Of a stretch of 43,932 nt of DNA, positions 15,274-24,174 are shown in pieces. The DNA is from CAZJKE01 sp964555625. GTDB lineage: Bacteria; Planctomycetota; Phycisphaerae; Phycisphaerales; SM1A02. Position 1 is the stretch's first letter. The number at the start of each line of letters is the position of its first letter. A model generated the notes under the pieces. It saw only the letters and a list, made by a program, of their open reading frames with translations. It was not told the DNA's origin and did not search any database. The stretch is from NCBI GenBank assembly GCA_964555625.1, contig CAZKTE010000007.1, forward strand, positions 1 through 43,932, written 5' to 3'. A program made the position numbers and the translations under genes.

Positions 15274-18200
15274 GCGGGAAGGAAGCGCAGGGAAATGCGG
15301 GATTCGCCCACCTGCACCTGCATACCGAGTACTCGCTCCTTGACGGGGGCAACAAGATTCGACCGCTCATCGAGCGCGTCAAGGAACTTGGAATGGACGC
15401 CGTGGCGGTCACCGACCACGGGAATCTCCACGGCGCAGTCGAGTTTCACCGCACCGCCCGAGAACTCGGTGTTCGACCGATCCTGGGCATCGAGGCCTAC
15501 ATCGCGCCCGGAGATCGACGCGAGCGCAAGGCAACAGGCGCGCAGGACGGCGGCTTCCATCTGGTGCTGCTTGCGGAGACCAACGAGGGTTGGCAGAACC
15601 TGCTGCGCCTCAGCAGCGACGCCTTCCTCAACGGCTTCTACTACAAGCCACGCATGGACCGCGAAACCCTCTCGCAGTGGTCCGCGGGCATCATCGCCAT
15701 CAATGGCCACCTGGGCAGCTCTATCGCCCACCACCTCTGCCGCTACGAGGACAGCAAGGACGAATCCCACTGGGAGGCGGCCCTCGAAGAGGCCCGCTGG
15801 CATGCAGCCACCTTCTGTGATGGCGATGGCGACGAGCCTCGGTTCTACATCGAGCTACAGCGGCACGACGTCCAGCGTCAATTGGACATCAATCCGCATC
15901 TGGTTCGCCTGGCACGAGAACTCGATCTCCCACTGGTCGCCGACAACGACGCCCACTACCTCACGCAGGACGACTGGGACACCCACGACACCCTCTGCTG
16001 CATCTCGATGCAGCGGACCAAGGACGACGAGGCACGGCTCCGCTACTCGAAGGAGCTCTACGTCAAGTCACCGCAGCAGATGGCGGAGGCGTTCGCCGAC
16101 ATCCCGGAGGCGGTCACCAACTCCGTGGCCATCGCCGCTCGCTGCGATGTCAATCTGGACATGTCCGCCAGCCACCTCCCGGTGGTGCGCGTCACTGGCC
16201 CCGACGCGGCCGAGCCCTGGAGTGGTGAGGATCGCACCGAGTACTTCAAGGCCCACTGCCGCCGCTTCGAACTGCACCCGTTCGACTCTCAGGCCGAGGG
16301 GGTCTCGGTGCAGGAGGCCAACGAGGATTGTGACCGCGCCCTGCGGAGCCTCTGCGAGGCGGGTCTGACCTGGAGGTACGGCGCCGACGGCGTCAGCGAC
16401 GACGTCCGCGCGCGGCTCGAGCGGGAGTTATCGATCCTCTCGAGCAAGGACATCAGCCCGTACTTTCTGATCGTCTGGGACTTCGTCAACTGGGCACGGC
16501 AGCGAGGCATCCCTGCCAACGCCCGCGGCAGCGGCGTGGGAACCATGGTCGGGTATGTCCTGGGGCTCTCAAACGCCTGCCCGGTCCGCTACGGACTGCT
16601 CTTTGAGCGATTCACCGATCCAGATCGCAGCGAGTACCCGGACATCGACATCGACATCTGCCAGGACGGTCGCGGCGAGGTCATCGACTATGTCCGCCAG
16701 AAGTACGGGCACGTGGCGCAGATCGTGACCTTCGGGCGGCTTAAGGCCCGCGCAGCAATCAAGGACGTGTCACGGGTCCACGGGCTCTCTGCGAGCGAAG
16801 GACAGCGCCTTGCGAACCTGGTGCCCAGCGAACTGCACATCACGCTCGAGGACGCCCTGGCCAAGAGCGACGACCTGCGCGGCGAGTACGAGAAGTCCGA
16901 TGAGATTCGCACCGTCATCGATACCGCCCAGCGCCTCGAGCACCACGCGCGGCACATCGGCGTACACGCCGCTGGCGTGGTGATCGCCACCGAGCCCCTG
17001 GAGAACATCGTCCCGCTCTGCCGCGCCACCGGCGGCGAGGAAATCGTGACCCAGTGGGATGGACCTACCTGCGAGAAGGTTGGGCTCCTGAAGATGGATT
17101 TCCTTGGACTGCGAACGCTCTCGACGATCGAACTCTGCCGGACCCACGTCCGCGATACGCTCGGCGAGGAAGCGATCTGGGCCGCAGTCGGCGCCAAGGT
17201 CGGCGAGGGGCCCCACCCGCTGGACCTCGAGCGGGTCCCTCTTGATCACCCGCAGGTCGCCGGGCTCTTTCGACGAGCAGACACTGCGGGGGTTTTCCAG
17301 TTCGAGTCAAGTGGCATGCGACGGCTGCTCTCTGACATTCAGCCCGATCGCATCGAGGACCTCATCGCCGCAAACGCGCTCTTCCGTCCGGGCCCCATGG
17401 AGCTCATCGGGCAGTTCTGCAATCGCAAGCATGGCCGCGAGAGCGTCCCGTCGATCCACCCGGTCATCGACTCGCTCACCAGGGATACGTATGGGATCAT
17501 GGTCTATCAGGAGCAGGTCATGCAGATCGTCCACGAGTTGGGCGACATCCCGCTGCGCGACGCCTACACCCTCATCAAGGCCATCAGCAAGAAGCAGCAC
17601 TCGGTCATCAAGTCGATGCGGCCCCGGTTCATCGATGGCGCCCTTGCCAAGGGCATGAGCGACCATGATGCCGATCATCTCTTTGATCTCATCCTGAAGT
17701 TCGCCGGCTACGGCTTCAACAAGAGCCACTCGACCGGCTACGCAATCATCGCCTGGCAGACCGCCTGGCTGAAGACCTGGTTCCCCGTCCAGTACATGGC
17801 TGCGGTGCTCACCTACGAGAGTAGCGCACGGAAAGTCGACGACTGGGCACCATATGTCGAGGAATGTCGCCGCACTCGGTTTCCGGATCACAGCGAGGAG
17901 CAGCCCCATGAGGGCATCGAGGTGGGGCCACCGGACATCAATCGCAGCGACGCGACCTTCAGCGTCGTCTTCGACGAGGACGAGGAGCGGACAAGTTGTA
18001 GTGGCCACATCCGCTTCGGCCTCGGCGCGATCAAGGGCGCCGGAAGCGCCGCCGTGGAGCGGATTGCCACCGAGCGCAAGGAGAGCGGTCGATTCGCGTC
18101 GATCTTCGACTTCTGCGGCCGCGTCAGCGGCCGCAGCGTCAACCGCGCCACACTCGAGGCCCTCGTGAAGGCGGGGGCATTCGATTCGCTGCACGGCGCC

Positions 18201-19049
18201 GAGTCGCGAGCTGCGTTGCTTGCGGTGCTCGATGACGCCATTGCCACTGGGGCATCTGAGGCTGATGATCGCCGCAGCGGACAGGGAGCACTCTTTGGGG
18301 GAGGTGGCGAGGACGCCGCTGGCGTACCCGAGCCGACGCTGCCGAGGGTGGAAGCGTGGTCAGCCCCGCAGACGCTCGCATTCGAGAAGGAGGTACTGGG
18401 CATCCACGTCTCGGGCCATCCGCTGGAGGAGCACACCGAGGCTCTGCAGCGCTGGTGCAGCGAGCCGATCGCAGCACTGCGCGACGCCGGTGAGGGACGA
18501 CCGGTCACCGTCGGCGGGATCCTCTCGTCGGTGCGGATCACGACCGTGCAGCGTGGCCGCAGCACCGGACGGAAGATGGCGATCCTCACGCTCCAGGACC
18601 GCGCCTCGTCGCTTGATTGCGTGGTCTTCAGCGATGCCTACCAGCAACTCGCCGACGTCCTGCAGGAGGACGCCATCGTTCTGGTCACCGGCCGCGTCGA
18701 TCGCTCACGCAGCGACGTGCAGGTCATCGTCGATCGCGTCGTGCCGCTGGAGGACGCCCCGCGGCATCTGGCTGGTCGGCTGGAGTTGACATTCAAGAGA
18801 AACGGCCAGAACGGCGACATGCAAAACCGCATGGAGGTCGCATCCGGGCTCATCCGCCAGGCTGGCGGTGCCAAGGTGTCTCGGGGGGGCAAGGCGGCCG
18901 AGGTGGTCGTGCACGTGGACACCGGCGACCACGTGGCGGTCGTGCACTCGGGTCGCCGGGTGGTGGTGGAGCCCAAGCTGCTCGATCAACTGCGTGACGT
19001 GGTCGGGGTGGAAAACATCCGCCTCTTCCCGACATCGCCGGGCGCATGA
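15270..19049 (+). CDS. dnaE: DNA polymerase III alpha subunit
   Basis: This 1259-residue protein is the replicative polymerase catalytic subunit. It has an N-terminal PHP domain (HLHLHTEYSLLDGG, then AVTDHGNLHGAVEFH) and the polymerase core with ARGSGVGTMVGYVLGLSNA and LLFERF. The catalytic Asp motif PDIDIDICQDGRGEVIDYV corresponds to PDFDVDFC in E. coli. An HhH segment and a C-terminal OB domain (VGGILSSVRITTV, LTLQDRASSLDCVVFS) follow. It is about 100 residues longer than E. coli DnaE. GGGAGG at 15259-15264 lies 5 nt before the ATG. Confidence 0.97.
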   Translation: MSGKEAQGNAGFAHLHLHTEYSLLDGGNKIRPLIERVKELGMDAVAVTDHGNLHGAVEFHRTARELGVRPILGIEAYIAPGDRRERKATGAQDGGFHLVLLAETNEGWQNLLRLSSDAFLNGFYYKPRMDRETLSQWSAGIIAINGHLGSSIAHHLCRYEDSKDESHWEAALEEARWHAATFCDGDGDEPRFYIELQRHDVQRQLDINPHLVRLARELDLPLVADNDAHYLTQDDWDTHDTLCCISMQRTKDDEARLRYSKELYVKSPQQMAEAFADIPEAVTNSVAIAARCDVNLDMSASHLPVVRVTGPDAAEPWSGEDRTEYFKAHCRRFELHPFDSQAEGVSVQEANEDCDRALRSLCEAGLTWRYGADGVSDDVRARLERELSILSSKDISPYFLIVWDFVNWARQRGIPANARGSGVGTMVGYVLGLSNACPVRYGLLFERFTDPDRSEYPDIDIDICQDGRGEVIDYVRQKYGHVAQIVTFGRLKARAAIKDVSRVHGLSASEGQRLANLVPSELHITLEDALAKSDDLRGEYEKSDEIRTVIDTAQRLEHHARHIGVHAAGVVIATEPLENIVPLCRATGGEEIVTQWDGPTCEKVGLLKMDFLGLRTLSTIELCRTHVRDTLGEEAIWAAVGAKVGEGPHPLDLERVPLDHPQVAGLFRRADTAGVFQFESSGMRRLLSDIQPDRIEDLIAANALFRPGPMELIGQFCNRKHGRESVPSIHPVIDSLTRDTYGIMVYQEQVMQIVHELGDIPLRDAYTLIKAISKKQHSVIKSMRPRFIDGALAKGMSDHDADHLFDLILKFAGYGFNKSHSTGYAIIAWQTAWLKTWFPVQYMAAVLTYESSARKVDDWAPYVEECRRTRFPDHSEEQPHEGIEVGPPDINRSDATFSVVFDEDEERTSCSGHIRFGLGAIKGAGSAAVERIATERKESGRFASIFDFCGRVSGRSVNRATLEALVKAGAFDSLHGAESRAALLAVLDDAIATGASEADDRRSGQGALFGGGGEDAAGVPEPTLPRVEAWSAPQTLAFEKEVLGIHVSGHPLEEHTEALQRWCSEPIAALRDAGEGRPVTVGGILSSVRITTVQRGRSTGRKMAILTLQDRASSLDCVVFSDAYQQLADVLQEDAIVLVTGRVDRSRSDVQVIVDRVVPLEDAPRHLAGRLELTFKRNGQNGDMQNRMEVASGLIRQAGGAKVSRGGKAAEVVVHVDTGDHVAVVHSGRRVVVEPKLLDQLRDVVGVENIRLFPTSPGA

Positions 19050-19068
19050 TCGGGGTGCATTCCGGGGG

Positions 19069-20202
19069 TCAGGCTGCGTTGCCAAGCGACCAGTCGTCGT
19101 CGGTGTCGTAGTCGGCAGCGGGCTGGGACTGTCCACGGCTGTGGATCTTGAGGATCTTTCCGAGCTGGTCGGCGAAGATTGCCCGCAGCAGGTCCATGGA
19201 CTCGGCCATCTCGTCGTCGAAGGGACGCGAGGAACTTCGGAAGAGCACGACGATGGCCTGGCAACGACTCGCGTCATGGCAGGAGAAGGACACCACCTCG
19301 CAGTCGGCCAGCGCTTCGCCTTCAAGCTGCGCCCAGGCGGAAAACTCGTCGCCGTCAGTGAATCGCACGAGTTCCTTCTCGGCGGCCATCGAACTGCATG
19401 CGGCCGACCCGAGCAACTCAAGGAGGCCCATGAAGTCCTCACCTTGGCGGTCGTAGTTGACGTAGGCACCGACACCCCAGTCACTTGCGCTCTCGCGCAG
19501 GTACACCACCGCGTTGGTGGGACCGAAGCGATGGAGCATGAACTCCAGGGCGGTACGGAGCATCGACTCGACGTCGAGTTCGAGGCCCACGAGCGTTCGG
19601 AACTCGGCGCCAGTGGCGACGCATCGCATCTGGCGATCGATGTCGGCGTAGGCGTCGGTGAGATCGTTGCAGAGGGCGTCCACCTGCTGTGTGACGCGAT
19701 GGCGGTCCTCGTTGATCGCCCGGCAGGTGGTCTCGATGCGACCGAGCCGCTGCGCCTCGGCGCTGCGGGTCGACGCTGCGGCAATGGCCAGCGAGGCGCG
19801 CTCGGCAGCAACCTGCAGATCGCTGGGCATGCTCAGCAGATCGGCGATGCCGCTGCGGATCGCCTCGATCGAGGTCGCAGCGCAGGGGCCGCCGCAGAAG
19901 AGGATCACGGGCAGTTCATCATCGACGGCGCGTGCCAACGAGACCACGCTGCGCCAATCGGCGGCAGGATCATCGGCGTCGACCATCACCAGGTCGTAGG
20001 ACTCCTGGCCGAGCGCAACCTCCGCGGCCCGCAACGTGCCGCCCTGGGCGATGGAGTGGCCGCCGACCTCAAGCGCGGCGCGAAGCGCCGTGGCATGCTC
20101 GCTCGCCTCGCTTACAAGGAGCACTCGGCCGTTGCTGGCCGGCGGCGTCGGACGCATGGCGTCCTCGAATGACTGGTCCAGTTGATCTGTGTCGTGCTGC
20201 AT
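19069..20202 (-). CDS. Degenerate receiver plus GAF-like domain protein
   Basis: This 377-residue protein starts with a response-regulator-like domain (about residues 25-145). The phospho-acceptor position is D75 (LVMVDADD), but the acidic pocket is reduced to S31-E32 and the conserved Lys is replaced (LLSMPSD). A helical, possibly coiled-coil segment (about 145-200) precedes a GAF-like region (TLVGLELDVESMLRTALEFM, AVVYLRES, ELVRFTDGDEFSAWA). It has no output HTH or enzyme domain. It follows the HTH-receiver gene after 12 nt, so the pair probably works together in signalling. Confidence 0.7.
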   Translation of the reverse strand: MQHDTDQLDQSFEDAMRPTPPASNGRVLLVSEASEHATALRAALEVGGHSIAQGGTLRAAEVALGQESYDLVMVDADDPAADWRSVVSLARAVDDELPVILFCGGPCAATSIEAIRSGIADLLSMPSDLQVAAERASLAIAAASTRSAEAQRLGRIETTCRAINEDRHRVTQQVDALCNDLTDAYADIDRQMRCVATGAEFRTLVGLELDVESMLRTALEFMLHRFGPTNAVVYLRESASDWGVGAYVNYDRQGEDFMGLLELLGSAACSSMAAEKELVRFTDGDEFSAWAQLEGEALADCEVVSFSCHDASRCQAIVVLFRSSSRPFDDEMAESMDLLRAIFADQLGKILKIHSRGQSQPAADYDTDDDWSLGNAA

Positions 20203-20214
20203 GCCTGCCTGCTC

Positions 20215-20772
20215 CTAGGCGCTCAGGAGTTCTCGTACGGCGCGCTCAAGCACGCCTTCTCCGTTTCCAGTGCCACCGTGCATGTCCGCCGCCTCGCGGC
20301 GAATCGCAACGACGCGTGCCGCGCACCCCTCTGGATCCGATTCAAGTCGCGCGCGAATGGCGTGCTCGTCGAGGCCCGGAATGGCCGGGTCCACGAGAAT
20401 GAGACTTGGACGAAACTCGTGGGCCATGAAACCCGCTTCCCACGCATCCTCGGCGTGGCGGATCTCGACCTCGCGATCAACTGCGTGGGTGGTGATGACC
20501 GAGTCCACGGCGCCTGCTGCCACGCCCACGACCAGAACCCGCACCGGGCCCTCTTCGAGGCGCTCGAGCGGGATGTTGTTGGTGTGCATGAATCGCACGA
20601 GCTCTGCCCGTGGAATGCGACGGAATCGCGATCCGGGGACCTTGAAGCCCTGCAGACGGCCAGAGTCGAAGCAGCGGATGATCGTCTGCTGCGAGACATT
20701 GCAGACCTTTGCCGCTTCGCCAGTGGTGAAGACCTGCTTTGCGCTGAGCGTGTCGTCGTTCTTTCGTGTCAT
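20215..20772 (-). CDS. Excisionase-type HTH fused to a receiver-like domain
   Basis: This 185-residue protein begins with a MerR/excisionase-type winged HTH (about residues 15-72: FTTGEAAKVCNVSQQTIIRC, GFKVPGSRFRRIPRAELVRFM). It is followed by a receiver-like domain whose phospho-acceptor position is D128 (LILVDPAIPG). The metal-binding acids at the first strand are missing (VLVVGVAAG), so it may not be phosphorylated normally. A GTG start at 20850 would add 26 unconserved residues; the ATG at 20772 is preferred. It probably regulates transcription with the downstream GAF protein. Confidence 0.8.
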   Translation of the reverse strand: MTRKNDDTLSAKQVFTTGEAAKVCNVSQQTIIRCFDSGRLQGFKVPGSRFRRIPRAELVRFMHTNNIPLERLEEGPVRVLVVGVAAGAVDSVITTHAVDREVEIRHAEDAWEAGFMAHEFRPSLILVDPAIPGLDEHAIRARLESDPEGCAARVVAIRREAADMHGGTGNGEGVLERAVRELLSA

Positions 20773-20923
20773 GGCGTCGTGCCCCTGGTGGGAGTTCCAA
20801 GCATGGCCACCCTTGTGGTCTGCCCATCTTGCCTGTCCTCTCCTCGTCACCAGGACAGCGCGACTTCACGCACACCGGCGGAAGAAGGTGATTCCGTGGC
20901 TATCTCGTGGGGCCTGGGCGTGG

Positions 20924-21601
20924 TTATCGGGCTTCGCGCCAGCGGCGGACGGCTTCCGGCTCGCGTGGATAGAGGGGCAGCAGGTCCGCCGCCTCGATCG
21001 TCTTCCCCGCCGCGAGCCTCGTACATCCGATGGAAAGGAGGGCCAGTGGATCCTGGCGCCGCCCGTGCGTAGTCACCCCTAGTTCGCTGCAGGCGTCTGC
21101 CGCGGCCTCGGGCATGAACTCGTCTGCGAGCACCGCCTTCACTCCGCCGAGCATGTCGCGCAGCACATCGACATCGGCGAGCGCACCGCTGCTCTGCCAG
21201 GTGCCCTCGCCAGCGACGACCTTCGAAAGCCAGAAGGTCCCGCCCTTCGCCGCGGAGACAACCAGCGTCACCCCTTCACCCCCGTGGGTTGCCGCGGCGA
21301 CCGACGCGGAGTCGACGGCCACCAGAGCTGCGCCGGTTGCCAGGGCCAGCGCCTTGGCGGTGGCCACCGCGATGCGCAGGCCGGTAAAGCCGCCTGGCCC
21401 GACCGAGACGATGACCGCCTCGAGGTCTCGGGGCGCAAGGCCCGCGCCGCGCACCAGCTCGTCGATGGCAGGCATGACCACGTCGCGATCTCGATCGCCG
21501 GTGGCGACCTCGGCACTGCTGCATGTGCCGTCCGCCACTTGCAATGCGATGCCGCCATCGCGCTGCGAGAGTTCCAATGCAAGGGCGATCACCTCAGCCA
21601 T
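20924..21601 (-). CDS. tsaB: tRNA threonylcarbamoyladenosine synthesis protein TsaB
   Basis: This 225-residue protein has the ASKHA-fold pattern of TsaB, the scaffold partner of TsaD in making t6A37 in ANN-decoding tRNAs. The hallmark SVGPGGFTGLRIAVATAKALA is complete, and the N-terminal strand ALALELSQRDGG replaces the usual LALDTS. The ATG at 21601 lies 8 nt inside the end of the metallophosphoesterase gene; the upstream open frame has no homology. TsaD and TsaE are not in the window. Confidence 0.9.
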   Translation of the reverse strand: MAEVIALALELSQRDGGIALQVADGTCSSAEVATGDRDRDVVMPAIDELVRGAGLAPRDLEAVIVSVGPGGFTGLRIAVATAKALALATGAALVAVDSASVAAATHGGEGVTLVVSAAKGGTFWLSKVVAGEGTWQSSGALADVDVLRDMLGGVKAVLADEFMPEAAADACSELGVTTHGRRQDPLALLSIGCTRLAAGKTIEAADLLPLYPREPEAVRRWREAR

Positions 21602-22472
21602 CCTCGACCTCCAGGGGAATCGCCGAGAGTCGGATCGCCATGCCCAGCGCGTCGTCCGCGGCCGGGATGTCCGCCAGGTCGATGGAGAGCACGGCCCCGC
21701 CATCATGATCGCTGTTGAGCACCAGGACACCCTCCAATGGTCGATTGATGCCGTCGGGTACCGCGACATGGCCCAGGCAGAAAAGTTGCACGCCCCAGGC
21801 TTCGCGCAGCGCGTCGACCTGCTCCTGCGTGTGTTGGCGGCCCCAGGTCATCAGATACGCAGGGCAGTCGCTGCCCTGGCGATCAGCGCTGGTCATGGCC
21901 CGCTCAAAGACCGACTCGTCGAACGCCTCCATCATGGCCGCAGGTGGCAGGCTGTGGCTTGCAAAGAGTCCCCCCTTGCTGCGGACGGCCATGGCCATGG
22001 CCTTGATGAACTCGCCGATGGATGCCAGAACGGCGTCGGACTCCTCGTTGAACGCCCAGTCGACGCCCGCCTCGAAAAGTTCGACGCTGTTTCCCTGGCC
22101 CTTGGAGATCCGCCGCCGCGTCAGCTGCGCAAGCTCGTGGTTGGCCAACATGGGGTGGACCTGCTTCGGGTGCGCAACAACCAGGGCCGCGACGCGCACC
22201 AGCATGCGATAACTGAGGTCCACGCCGCCAACGAGGCGATCACCGTGGATGACCTCGTGGAGAATCAGGTGCCGCTCTTCGCTCCGCTTCAGATCCGCGA
22301 GGCCAACGATCTTCTGGAAGTGGAATGGGTTGTCATGAAGGTCGCCGGTGACCAAGACCTGGCCGCTCTCGCCGAGCCAGTCGCAGCTGCCACGTCGGCA
22401 GGCTCGCGTCTGCATGATCTCCGCGGCTGCATCGAGCACGCCGCGTACGTCGTTGGCGTCGGAGAGGTGCAT
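21594..22472 (-). CDS. Calcineurin-like metallophosphoesterase
   Basis: This 292-residue protein has the metallophosphoesterase motifs in order: VLVTGDLHDN with D44 and H46, HGD at 76-78, and ANHE at 110-113 in place of the usual GNHE. A later HP/SH region (FASHSLPP) may give further metal ligands. The substrate is unknown. It starts 2 nt after the methyltransferase stop and overlaps tsaB by 8 nt, so all three are cotranscribed. N111 and H112 retain the catalytic pair. Confidence 0.8.
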   Translation of the reverse strand: MHLSDANDVRGVLDAAAEIMQTRACRRGSCDWLGESGQVLVTGDLHDNPFHFQKIVGLADLKRSEERHLILHEVIHGDRLVGGVDLSYRMLVRVAALVVAHPKQVHPMLANHELAQLTRRRISKGQGNSVELFEAGVDWAFNEESDAVLASIGEFIKAMAMAVRSKGGLFASHSLPPAAMMEAFDESVFERAMTSADRQGSDCPAYLMTWGRQHTQEQVDALREAWGVQLFCLGHVAVPDGINRPLEGVLVLNSDHDGGAVLSIDLADIPAADDALGMAIRLSAIPLEVEDG

Positions 22473-22474
22473 GA

Positions 22475-23407
22475 TCAGCGTGGCGTGAAGATCGCCGAAC
22501 TGCGACCGACGCTGCTGCCCTTGCGCACCATGCCGATCTGGGCGATGCGCTCCCAGGCGCTCTCGGCGCTGGCCTGCGAGAATTCGACGCCGATGGATCG
22601 CCGACCGTGGGCCCGTGCCACGGTGGACGTCGTGCCGCTTCCGGCGAACGGATCGAGCACCAGGTCGCCCTCGTTTGAGCAGGCCAGAATGACTCGCTCA
22701 AGGTAGACCTCGGGAATCTGGTTGTGGTGGCCACTGCGCCGCTCGCCGTTGTTCCCCTGCACGCGGCCCCAGTACTTGCCGTACCAGACATCCATGGGCA
22801 CCCGCATGCCTTTGTTGCGGTCCTTGGCCTGCGTCCGCTTGTCGTTGTAGATGGACGCCCTGTCACTCTGCTCGAGCACGGCGTCCCCATTGAACGTGCG
22901 GTTTCCGGCATCACGCGCGAAGTAGAGCGCGTGCACCTTGCTCATGATGAACGAGCCCTCGCGGTGCTGGCCAAATCGAAAGTGCCAGACGCACCAGTTG
23001 ATCATGGTCAGGCCGCGGCGCTTGAGGTGCATGACGACCTCCGCTGCGCTGTCGTCGGGCACGTTGACCCAGAGTGCCCCGGTCGCCGATAGCACGTCGA
23101 CGCACGCGTCGAGCCAGTCGAAGGTGAAGCGCTCGTACTCGTCGCGAGGCATGCCGTCCTTCCAGCCGTCGTAGGGCACGTCCCAGTTGAAGGGCGGGTC
23201 GGCAAACACCAAGTCCACGTCGCCACGGTCCGGCAACGACGGCAGCACGTCGCGGCAGTCGCCCACGTAGAGCCGTGTGTCGGGGTCATCTGCGGAGAAC
23301 GCAGGCGTCACCACGCCGGTGCTGGCGGCGTGGGCCGCAGCGCGATCGCCAAGCAGGCGAATCTCGTCCTCGCCGACGCGGGCATCCTCGCCGCGATTCA
23401 CCTGCAT
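22475..23407 (-). CDS. Orphan site-specific DNA methyltransferase (N6A/N4C type)
   Basis: This 310-residue protein has motif IV DPPF at residues 70-73 followed, after about 180 residues, by the SAM motif DPFAGSGTT (252-260). This beta-class order is typical of m6A or m4C methyltransferases such as CcrM. The middle (about 120-240) probably holds target recognition. No restriction gene is adjacent, so it may be regulatory. An upstream ATG at 23539 would overlap upp by 65 nt, so the ATG at 23407 is preferred, with some doubt because no box or ribosome site is clear. Confidence 0.87.
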   Translation of the reverse strand: MQVNRGEDARVGEDEIRLLGDRAAAHAASTGVVTPAFSADDPDTRLYVGDCRDVLPSLPDRGDVDLVFADPPFNWDVPYDGWKDGMPRDEYERFTFDWLDACVDVLSATGALWVNVPDDSAAEVVMHLKRRGLTMINWCVWHFRFGQHREGSFIMSKVHALYFARDAGNRTFNGDAVLEQSDRASIYNDKRTQAKDRNKGMRVPMDVWYGKYWGRVQGNNGERRSGHHNQIPEVYLERVILACSNEGDLVLDPFAGSGTTSTVARAHGRRSIGVEFSQASAESAWERIAQIGMVRKGSSVGRSSAIFTPR

Positions 23408-23474
23408 GGAGCCACGCGGGGTGGCGTAGCCGCCTGGACGGTCGATCGATGTGTGTTTCGGCTGGGCCACGATC

Positions 23475-24122
23475 TCAGAGGGTACCGAAGATGCGGTCAC
23501 CGGCATCGCCGAGACCTGGCCGAATGTAGGCATGATCATCGAGTTCGCGATCCAGCGCTGCCGTGTGCACGATCAGGTCCTCGTGGTCGCGGGCCATGCG
23601 CTCGACACCTTCCGGAGCAGCCACCAGGCACACCATCTGCAGGTCGTTGCAGCCGCGATCGCGCAGGATGCTCGCGGCGTGCGAGGCGGATCCGCCGGTG
23701 GCCAGCATCGGGTCCACCAGCAGCACCGGGCCGTTGGCTACGTCATCGGGCAGCTTGCAGTAATACTCGACCGGCTCTCGGGTCTCCTCGTCTCGGTAGA
23801 CGCCGATATGCCCGACCCGGGCGTCGGGCATGATCGAGAGGATGCCGTCGGTCATGCCCACGCCGGCCCGCAGGATCGGCACGAGCGTCACGGGCGCCGA
23901 TAGTCGATGGCCACTTGTCGTCTCGAGCGGCGTCGACACCTCGACTTCCTCGACGGCGAAGCTGCGCGTGAGCTCGTAGAGCATCAGCCCAGTGATTTCG
24001 TTGAGCAGCCGCCGGAAAGTCGTCACGCCCGTGTCCTTGTCGCGCAGGCGCGTCAATTTGTCCGCAATGACCGGGTGGTCGTGCAGTACGAGGTTGGCAT
24101 GCTCGGTTATTGGGCCTGGCAT
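23475..24122 (-). CDS. upp: Uracil phosphoribosyltransferase
   Basis: This 215-residue enzyme makes UMP from uracil and PRPP. It shows TTFRRLLNEI, PILRAGVGM (83-90), the PRPP-binding loop VLLVDPMLATGGSA (133-146) and the C-terminal GLGDAGDRIFGT, all typical of Upp. The length is close to the usual 208. The frame is open upstream, but the ATG at 24122 starts the homology and lies 13 nt after a TAGAAT box. It leads the run upp, methyltransferase, phosphoesterase, tsaB. Cytosine deaminase at 28515 could supply its uracil. Confidence 0.95.
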   Translation of the reverse strand: MPGPITEHANLVLHDHPVIADKLTRLRDKDTGVTTFRRLLNEITGLMLYELTRSFAVEEVEVSTPLETTSGHRLSAPVTLVPILRAGVGMTDGILSIMPDARVGHIGVYRDEETREPVEYYCKLPDDVANGPVLLVDPMLATGGSASHAASILRDRGCNDLQMVCLVAAPEGVERMARDHEDLIVHTAALDRELDDHAYIRPGLGDAGDRIFGTL

Positions 24123-24135
24123 GGCGATTGCCTCG

Positions 24136-24141
24136 ATTCTA
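24136..24141 (-). promoter_or_regulatory. TAGAAT -10 box of upp
   Basis: TAGAAT on the minus strand ends 13 nt before the upp ATG. It mirrors an identical box on the plus strand (24156-24161) with 14 bp between them. Confidence 0.6.
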
Positions 24142-24155
24142 GGTCCAGCGGGCCG

Positions 24156-24161
24156 TAGAAT
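24156..24161 (+). promoter_or_regulatory. TAGAAT -10 box of the TolC-like gene
   Basis: TAGAAT ends 13 nt before the ATG at 24175, the same spacing as the mirrored upp box. The two form a symmetric divergent promoter. Confidence 0.6.
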
Positions 24162-24174
24162 CAGCGGTTCACGC

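Noticed and set aside
22475..23475. A restriction-modification system around the DNA methyltransferase
   Set aside because: Neighbours are upp, a calcineurin-like phosphoesterase and tsaB; no endonuclease motif is present.
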